The notes beneath the pieces were generated by a model. That model saw nothing but the letters and a program-made list of their open reading frames with translations. It made no database searches and was not told the origin of the DNA. DNA of 64,000 nt from Bubalus kerabau. Its lineage: Eukaryota > Chordata > Mammalia > Artiodactyla > Bovidae. This document shows, one piece after another, positions 57,131 through 64,000 of the stretch; positions within the stretch are counted from its first letter, which is position 1, and every line of letters begins with the position of its first letter. Where the stretch lies: contig NC_073642.1 of NCBI RefSeq assembly GCF_029407905.1, forward strand, positions 3,100,001-3,164,000. The letters run 5' to 3'. The translations under genes and the position numbers were made by a program.

Positions 57131-57595
57131 GGCTCCCCAGGGTGAGGCTTGCTGGCTTCCCAGGGACAAAGGTGATCTGTGCCCCCAGCTTTGTCAGTAG
57201 TCTTTGCCCAGCAGGGGCATGGAGCATTACGTTAAGTACAGAAATTCATGAGTCACAAGGTGGCCCCCTAGCTAGCACGAATGGGCTTTGCAAAATGAGT
57301 GGGCAGCCATGTTCCCTGTGGCCCCAACAACAGTTGCTGTTCAGCCTATGAGGGGAACCACGGGTGTGGTTACCATGGAGTGTTCAGCTCTGGTGTCCAC
57401 CAAAAAAGTCATTGATTGGCCCCCTACTTTCATCATGACCAGAGGCTCCCGGGGGCCTAAGGATCAGGAAGCCCAGTCCTCCCTAGTTCAGTTTTGCTCC
57501 GGCCAGGTCAATAAGGTCTTGGACAACTGGCTCAGGCTAGTACCTTCCTTGCTGGGTTGACTGAACTTCTTCAACCCTTCAGACATCCCTCTGCA
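57130..57595 (-). pseudogene. pro: Retroviral protease, active site mutated
   Basis: The aspartic-protease motif reads LVDTRA at 57403-57386 where the family has D-T-G (or D-S-G): the glycine is replaced by arginine. The flap-to-C-terminal part continues at 57227-57130 (LLTKLGAQITF). The protease would cut Gag-Pol; this copy is dead both by the substitution and by frameshifts (for example the stop near 57250). Confidence 0.85.
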
Positions 57596-59065
57596 ATGGG
57601 AGCATTCATTCTTCTAGCATCCAGCCTCTTTGCAATAGGCACACTGGTCATGGCATAGTGGTGGTCTCTTCTTTGCGTCCCCTTTCAGTGAGGGAACAGT
57701 CTGTTTCACTGGACCTGGGTTCCCCAATGCTGCTGCTAGCAGGGCTGTTCTCTGTTTCACTCTTCTATCTGCTTCTCCTTGAGCTTGGCGGTTCCAGTTT
57801 ACAAAGATCTTGTTTGCCTCCTCCAGGAGCTGTGTGGCATTCATCCCAGCAAAGCCTTACAGCTTTTGGAGCTTTCATCAAATGTCTGGACAGGATTGAG
57901 CCACAGAGGCAGCGTTAATTATCCGCTGATTCTCAGGTGTCTCAAGGTCAAACTGGGTGTATGTTCAGAATGTTTCACACAGACTTTCATAGAAATTGGT
58001 GGGGCTTTCATCTGGTTTTGGATTATCGTTCTAATTTTGGGCATATTGGTGGGATTTTTGGCTCCTGCTTGAAGTCCATGTAGAAGGGCATCATGATAGT
58101 TTCTCAGGGCTTCTTGTCCCTCTCTGGTAATTGAAATTCCATTCAGGTCTCATCTCTGGCATTGCTTCTTGCACCTATCTTTCTACATCTAAGACCTCTG
58201 TTGGGGGCCTTAGTGTCCTTGGAGACACTTTTGGGCTTCTGTCAAGATATGCTGCCTTTCCTCAGTGGTGACGAGAGTCATAAGGAGCTGGTGATGGTTG
58301 TCCCATGTAGGCTGATGGGTGTGGGAAATGGACTCTAGGAGGTCAATCATAGCCTGTGGTTTATCAGAGTACACTGGATTATGGTGCCTCCAGTTCAAGA
58401 GATCAGTAGTGCTGATGGGCTGGTAATAGAGGATGGAGAGGCCAAGCTAGACTGAACTGTCCTCATTCACTTGTTGGGGACCTTGAGTATCCTGTACTGG
58501 CATTTGACAGTCTGTGGCTGACTGGTTAGATTGGTTGGCTGAACAGAGCCATCTCCCTAATGGTTCTGGGCTGCAGTCTTGCTCATGAGGTGGTGTGGGG
58601 GACACGGAGGGAGGTGGACTGTCCAGCAACGGATCTGGTGCTGGCTATGCATGGGAACATATGGCAGGGGCAGCGGCGGATCTTCCACTGGGTCTCCTTG
58701 GAATATAGGTTTTTCTTCTTCCTTTTGAGTGGTTGGGCCACAAATACCCTACTCTGTCCCTTTCCATTCCTGCAAAATCTTGCCCATAGAGGCAGGATCT
58801 GCACTATTAGGAGCCAGGAATCTATGTGCAGAAATTGATTTGGATGTCCTGGAGTCCCAGTGACTATCCGGTACACTGCTTGGATGGTGGGCAGGTCAAG
58901 AGTGCCCTCTGGCGGCCATCCAACATCAAAGGATGGCCATTCTAGCTAGCATAATTTACGAAGCTTCCTGGGAGTCATCTTGACTCTGTGATCCCCTGAG
59001 AAGACTCTTTTAAAGTTCTTTATCATGCAGTCTAAAACTGTCGGCTTAGAGGAACTTCCCCCCAT
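57596..59065 (-). pseudogene. gag: Retroviral gag pseudogene
   Basis: Start at 59065: MGGSSSKPT, with glycine at position 2 fitting an N-myristoylated matrix protein. An early stop lies near 58947. Matrix/p12 remnants: 58876-58583 and the proline-rich 58629-58447. Capsid: 58398-58210 (MNWRHHNPVYS, HTHQPTWD, TTEERQHI), then a shifted stretch holding the major homology region at about 58070-57990. Nucleocapsid: at 57650-57605 a CX2C knuckle whose histidine is a cysteine (CAYCKEAGC) followed by a stop codon. Gag builds the particle; none of this is a continuous frame. Confidence 0.92.
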
Positions 59066-60681
59066 GTTGACAAATGTAATCTACCTCTTTGACCAGAAAG
59101 GAGAAGGGTGTGCATGGGAAGGGCCTTGTCTTAGGGTCTTATAACCTAGTTAGCACTGAGGCTGCCACTACTGGAAGTCCCAGTATTCCAGACAGCACAA
59201 TTACATGCTTCCTTGAAGATGGCCCTGATAGCTAAATGTCCCAGGGAGATGGGGCTGAAAGGAGGTGATCCATCATAATGGGGTTCATGGAGGAATAACT
59301 TCAGGTGGGACTCCAGAGGGGGTCTAGGGTGATTGACCCTCTTGAGGGCGCTGAGCAGGTGGAGAGAGCAATATGCATACTCGTCGCCTAGGTGAAGGGC
59401 CTAAAATCCTTGGGGAATCAGGAAATGATGAAGGAAAAGGTGACAGAGGAAGGCAGCCTCCTAATAAGACTCCACAAGTATGCAGGAGCACATCAAAGCA
59501 TGCCACTCCACATGGGTTGGCTCAAGGGACCAAGAGAGAGGGAGGTACAGAGCCACCTGGCAAAAGGGGCAAGTTTTTTTGAGGAAAACCTAATTTCTCA
59601 GTAAGTTGGTTCAAGGAGTCAGCTGATGGAAGGGGAGAGTGAGGCTTAAATATTTTAAGGAAATAATTTTGATGGAAGGCCTTAGGGCAAAAAGGCCGCT
59701 TGGACATACACAACTTCTAAATCAAATCAGTAACCAATTTTCCCCCTCCCTGTGTATCCCACCCTGTGTCGGTGGCACAAAGACAAACAAGGGTGGGTGC
59801 CCCCTCAAAAGAGACCATTCAGGTGCCTGCTTGGCTGCGTCCCTGGGGGGAATTTAGGTCCCTCTTAGCTTTGGTGGGCCAGTATAAACCCTTGACCCAG
59901 CTCTGACTCACAGGGAGGGATGGGGTCCCCGAGAGACAGACACCACCTTGAGCTATATGAGGTTGCCATGGAAATGCAAGTTAGGGCCCACTTGGACTCT
60001 GTAGCCTGAAGGCCATGGAACCACACAATTGAACCTGAAGCGCAAGCGAATCAGGCTGCACACTTGTTTACATTCACTTTTCGTCCACCTGGCTGCTCTT
60101 TAGGGTTAGATTTAAGATGCCTCTTAGCACTGGTAGGTCAGTATAAACCCCTGACCCGGACCGGCCTCATAGGGAGGGATCAGATACCCCAGAGACTGGC
60201 ACCATCTTTTAGCCTTATGAGGCCATCACGGAACCACAGGTTAGGACCCTCTTAGGCTCTGCAGTCCAAAGACGATGGAGCTCTCACTCCGTTAAATCAG
60301 CAATCATGCCCTCACAATCACTCAGAGGTTATCACAATGATTTCCTTCTCCCGTGTCCTCAGGTTTCCCTAACTGTTGCTCCCTTCCTGGGAGCCCAAAG
60401 GAGGTCTCTTTGGTAGAAGAGTCTCCTCTTCTACCCACTGGAGTAGGACCTGACTAGGGACTGGCCTCAGGGCCTTACCTTATCCCATGGCTGTTCCTGG
60501 TGAATTGGTCCACCCCTCCAATGAGTATAGCTGGGGCTTGACTGTCCAGAGTCGGAATGCTGGTCCACAAGAGAACCCAGAAAACCATCAGGTGGTGTGC
60601 CTCCTTGTTCACCTTGGAGTTCCTCAACTCTGGCCTGGCTGAGCCACTGGTCTGGCAGCTCAAGGGGCTGGCGTGGTTGGA
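59066..60681 (-). other. Long proviral leader between PBS and gag
   Basis: About 1.6 kb, unusually long compared with leaders of well-known gammaretroviruses (several hundred bases to about 1 kb). It would hold the packaging signal. It includes a diverged tandem duplication (next entry). Short frames within it match nothing. Confidence 0.75.
59825..60300 (-). repeat. Diverged tandem duplication in the proviral leader
   Basis: Units at about 59825-60040 and 60083-60300 align at a constant offset of about 259 bases: CAGTATAAACCCTTGACCC/CAGTATAAACCCCTGACCC, AGGGAGGGAT, GAGACAGACACCA/GAGACTGGCACCA, TATGAGGTTGCC/TATGAGGCCATC and CCTCTTAGC shared at the start. Identity by eye is near three quarters. 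Confidence 0.85.
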
Positions 60682-60699
60682 ATCTCGATGGGACCTCCA
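60682..60699 (-). promoter_or_regulatory. Primer-binding site, tRNA-Gln
   Basis: The minus strand reads TGGAGGTCCCATCGAGAT, four bases after the 5' LTR. This is complementary to the 3' end of mammalian tRNA-Gln (which predicts TGGAGGTCCCACCGAGAT) with one mismatch. Confidence 0.85.
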
Positions 60700-60703
60700 G
60701 AAA

Positions 60704-61155
60704 TGTTGCAGAAACCAGTAACTGAGACCACACTCAGAGAGTTGGAGACCTCAGGTTTATTACACTGGCGGGCCCAGAGAAGTTAACACTCCAAGCTCTG
60801 AGCCCTTAACAAAGGGGTTACAGAGTTTTTATAGACAGGGTATGACATCAGACTATAGTTGGCCTTGCTAACTGTTAACATGCTGTTTTAAACTAGGGGT
60901 TTTGCTCGCACGGAAACAGAGGTGAGAATGGGGGGTGGTGCCTGACCTTTACATGGACAGGCTGGTTAAGCAGGATTATAGGGGCTAGGCAAAATCAGGG
61001 AAAGGGTGAGTGAAATAAGCTTCAGTTCCTAGCATTGTTGTAAGTCTCCATTTTCCGAGACTATGTGACCTACATGATCCAGATTTTGCAAGAAGCAAGC
61101 TGAGTTACAGAAGCAGAACTAACAGGAAGTTATTGTAAATTTTTTTCCCTCTCCA
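60704..61155 (-). repeat. 5' LTR of the provirus
   Basis: TG...CA bounded, 452 bp. On the minus strand: TATA box (TATAAAAA, 60826-60833) and AATAAA signal (60756-60761), 70 bases apart, which places R between them. Clearly homologous along its length to 50604-51088. Confidence 0.93.
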
Positions 61156-62576
61156 ATAGCTTCATGGAGATGGTACCAGGGAGCCATGTGTTGATTATGA
61201 ACCATGAATTATTCTCTGAACCACTGGAGCAATGGGGGAAGGAGGAGGCATCTCCACAGCACATGGTACATGGTGGGACAGGTGCCAGCATCTTTGATAG
61301 GGTCATGAGTGGCAAAGGACAGTTGTGTCTACTGTCAGCAGGAACAGTTGCTTGCATGCAGTGGTGAAGAACTGGGAAAATGAGAATAACTGGGGTGTGG
61401 GTTCCAGGAGACTGGCTTAATAAAGCCTAAACATTTTCTCCAATCTTAAATATCCCAATATGGGTAAAGCGTAAGCATAAAGTTTACATAATGTAAAATG
61501 TGAGCATTGTGCCAGTGGAAAAGGTCTTGAGAAAGTCAGTGAAGCTTATTGTCCAGATTAGTTTGGGGGTCTAAATTTTGGAGTACTGAATGTTAATTTA
61601 TATTACTTTAGATTGCCAGCTAAGCCCTGGGATGTTTTGTATTATGTGGAATGTCATTTTAACCATGGTCTAGAATTGGATCTGAGTCCCCTATTTTAGG
61701 AAGTAGCAGGTGAAGCCATCGAGTTTGGCACATTGCTGAAAGCAGTGCCCGGGGAATAAACCCTGACATCACCCAGCCATCTTAGCTTACTAAGAATGCA
61801 CCACACTTCCTTGATCCTCTGCCAAAGAACACAGCCAACCTCTGGCACAGAAACCAGGGGAAATGGCTGAGTGTCTGATGTTCTCTCCACCCTCAGAAAT
61901 AATCCTAAAATAATTCCACTGGACCCAGAGTGGGGCAGCTCACATGGCAGACAGGACCAGCCTGTGGGAAGGGTGTGTCTGCTGGCACTTTCTCTGAGCT
62001 GTTATTTCAGGCCTGGCTGTGTTGGCTTATATTGATGATTATACTTTTTCCTGTATGAGGAACAGGTGACAGCAGCCTGGTCACTGGAGAATTTTTAAAT
62101 AAAGGTCAAGAGATTAGTGATATGTTATGACTCACACTAAAATCTGGAGTGGAACTGCCAGAAACAGAAACCACTCTCCAGGGCCCCATCTCCCAGTGGA
62201 ATACAGTGTCCGTGACTTGCGAAGGCCAGCACAGAGTACATGGTGTGTCTAAATCAGAGACAACATTTGGAATCAAGAAGAGAACTGAATCAAGGCAATA
62301 AGACTGAGCTCGCAGGCATCACTACCCTGAAGGACACCATAGTGCCTGCTCAGCAGTGTCACTCTTGCCTGAGGACCTCATGGTAGAGGCTGTGCATTCC
62401 AGCCGCAGCTTTTGTAGCACAGAGCAATTGGAGTTCTTTTTCATCAACCTCCTGAAAGTTGTCCTGGTGTCTGCTCCAGAGTCAGTGGATGAATCTATCA
62501 GGGCATGTTAGAAATTGTTGATGTAATTTAAAAAATATTTTAGCAATTCTAAGAAAGCCTTTAGCTAAGTTTAACA
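61156..62576. other. Unique sequence right of the provirus
   Basis: No gene or repeat was recognised. A plus-strand frame at 61164-61367 (67 codons) has an unbiased composition but starts inside flanking sequence and matches no protein I know. AATAAA-like signals occur near 61421 and 62098. Confidence 0.35.
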
Positions 62577-62880
62577 GATAGCTCAGTTGGTAAAGAATCC
62601 ATCTGCAGTGCAGGATACCCTGGTTTGATTCCTGGGTCAGGAAGATCTGCTGGAGAATGGAGAGGCTACCCACTCCAGTACTCTTGGGCTTCCTTTGTGG
62701 TTCAGCTGGTAAAGAATCCGCCTGCAATGTGGGAGACCTGGGTTGATCTCTGGGTTGGGAAGATCTCCAGGAGACGGGAAAGGCTATCCACTCCAGTATT
62801 CTGGCCTGGAGAATTCCATGGACTGTATAGTCTGTGGGGTTGCAAAGAGTCGGACACGACTGAGTGACTTTCATTTCACT
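62577..62880 (+). mobile_element. Bov-tA with two tRNA heads
   Basis: First head TAGCTCAGTTGGTAAAGAAT to ACTCCAGTACTCTT, then a second complete head (GGGCTTCCTTTGTGGTTCAG) and a normal tail to GAGTGACTTTCATTTC. Third copy of this arrangement in the window. Confidence 0.93.
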
Positions 62881-63284
62881 ACGTACACAAAATTCCCCAG
62901 CAATGTACACCTTTTCAGATCCCTCACTGAGAAAAACTGTAACTTGAACATGTAGTAATAAATGGAACACTAAAGAGAAAAGATGTGTTCAAAGGGAAAA
63001 AAAAATAACTTTTGGAACAAAGTTCTTAATCCTCAGTGAGGACTATAAGAAAAATTTTAGGTTGGAAAAAGTATGCATTTAGACTGTGTAGTGTAGTAAT
63101 ATTTAATTATCATGACATTTTTTTACATTCTATTTTTAGAATTTTACATTTTACATTCTTATTTTTAGAAAAATATATGTTGAAGCATAAGTGTTAAAAA
63201 TGCCACAAACCAGGAAATAATCATCACATTTTAGAAGAAACTTTGTAAATGTTATAAATGGTTATAGTGATTGGTTAATTTTTT
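62881..63284. other. Unique AT-rich sequence
   Basis: Nothing recognised. Confidence 0.35.
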
Positions 63285-63448
63285 TAAATTTATTTTTAAC
63301 TGATAATTGCTTTACAGTATTGCACTGGTTTCTACCAAACATCAACATGAATCAGCCATAGGTTTACCCATGTCCCCTCCCACTTGAACCTCCCTCCCCA
63401 TCCCACCCATCTAGGTTGTTACTGAGCCCCAGTTTGAGTGCCCTAAGT
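63285..63448 (-). mobile_element. Ruminant L1 3'-UTR fragment
   Basis: Reversed L1 tail: TTTTAACTGATAATTGCTTT, CAACATGAATCAGCCATAGG, ACCTCCCTCCCCATCCCACC. Confidence 0.85.
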
Positions 63449-64000
63449 GTGACTGGTTTTTAAATTTTTATTATAAAAATAATCTATCTGATTAGAAAAG
63501 CAATAAAGGTGTGTGTTATTATGTTTTTCTGATTATATAAGTAAGATAGTAATTCATTCCGAAGAAGGAAGAAAATGTCTTCAAAGAGATCTACATTGCT
63601 AATATAGAGAAAATAATGCATTTGAGCATTCACACATAAGACAGTTATTAACTGCTCCTTTACACTAGATGTCTCTTAGATCCTGGGATTAAACTTTAAA
63701 AGATACCGTTCTCATCTTTCACAAGTGTGCAGCCTACAGAGGATACAGACTGGAACTGGCCATGCTATAAGAGCAGAGAGGAAAATCAAAAGCTGGACTG
63801 AGTGCAAGCCTACCCCTAGGCAGGGTAGGCTTCTTGAGGCAGAGAGAATTTGAGACAAGTTATCAGTACAAAGAAGAGGTGTGGTGGGGAGGAGACTCCG
63901 GGGAGAGGGAACAGAATGTGGAAAGGTGTGGAGGTATAAGAGAATCCGGCAAGTATAAGCAGTCGTTTTCTCTGGCTGTAGGAGGGACACTCGAATTTGA
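63449..64000. other. Unique sequence to window end
   Basis: No gene or repeat was recognised. Confidence 0.35.

Larger units (their letters stand above)
50604..61155 (-). mobile_element. Endogenous retrovirus, class I, tRNA-Gln primed, defective provirus
   Basis: LTR-leader-gag-pro-pol-env-LTR on the minus strand, 10.55 kb including a BovB (52723-53121) and a BovA2 (52211-52484) inserted later; about 9.9 kb without them. Gammaretrovirus-like traits: pol order RT-RNase H-integrase with a C-terminal GP...PTAVK segment, a single-knuckle nucleocapsid, and a TM subunit with an immunosuppressive-domain-like motif. LTRs differ in length (452 and 485 bp) and at many sites, so the insertion is old. 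No gene is intact. I cannot name the bovine family from memory. Flanking ACAG/ATAG would fit a 4-bp target duplication. Confidence 0.95.

Overview
The window is nuclear DNA of a ruminant, most likely a bovid. It is packed with BovB LINEs, BovA2 and Bov-tA SINEs, ruminant-type L1 3' ends and CHR SINEs. BovB together with BovA2 and Bov-tA is diagnostic of this group. I see no intact host protein-coding gene. The only gene-like signal is a CpG-island promoter at the extreme left (about 1-900). Its two YY1-type motifs both read on the minus strand, so a gene may start here and run out of the window to the left.

Layout: 1-900 CpG island; 1256-1306 a perfect palindrome; 2.8-13.3 kb BovB, BovA2, Bov-tA, two tandem MIRs, an L2, two CHR SINEs and one complete decayed mariner transposon (8133-9438) with TA duplications; 13.9-17.7 kb an old L1 split by a 1.4 kb retroposed sequence; 18.6-23.8 kb a BovB with a perfect 17-bp target duplication next to a truncated L1 that keeps about 710 codons of ORF2 open; 23.8-34 kb scattered SINEs, a retroviral RT remnant and L1 tails; 35.5-37.05 kb an ancient repeat opened by three later insertions; 37.5-40.9 kb an L1 interrupted by BovB; 42.6-48.5 kb layered old L1 fragments; 50.6-61.2 kb a nearly complete but defective endogenous retrovirus; 61.2-64 kb mostly unique sequence with one SINE and one L1 tail.

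The provirus is the most complete system. It lies on the minus strand: 5' LTR 60704-61155, a primer-binding site matching the tRNA-Gln 3' end, a long leader holding an internal tandem duplication, gag, protease, RT, RNase H, integrase, env, and 3' LTR 50604-51088. Gammaretrovirus-like (class I) features include the integrase D,D35E triad, a YVDD RT motif and an immunosuppressive-domain-like stretch in the transmembrane subunit. Every gene carries stops, frameshifts or insertions; env is cut by a BovB and by a BovA2.

Nested insertions with readable target-site duplications give a relative order: MIR, L2, old L1 and the ancient repeats came first; then mariner, CHR and the provirus; then BovB and L1 copies, Bov-tA, and BovA2 last. 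Family names come from pattern recognition only; no database was searched, and boundaries without a stated target duplication are good to about 10-30 bases.
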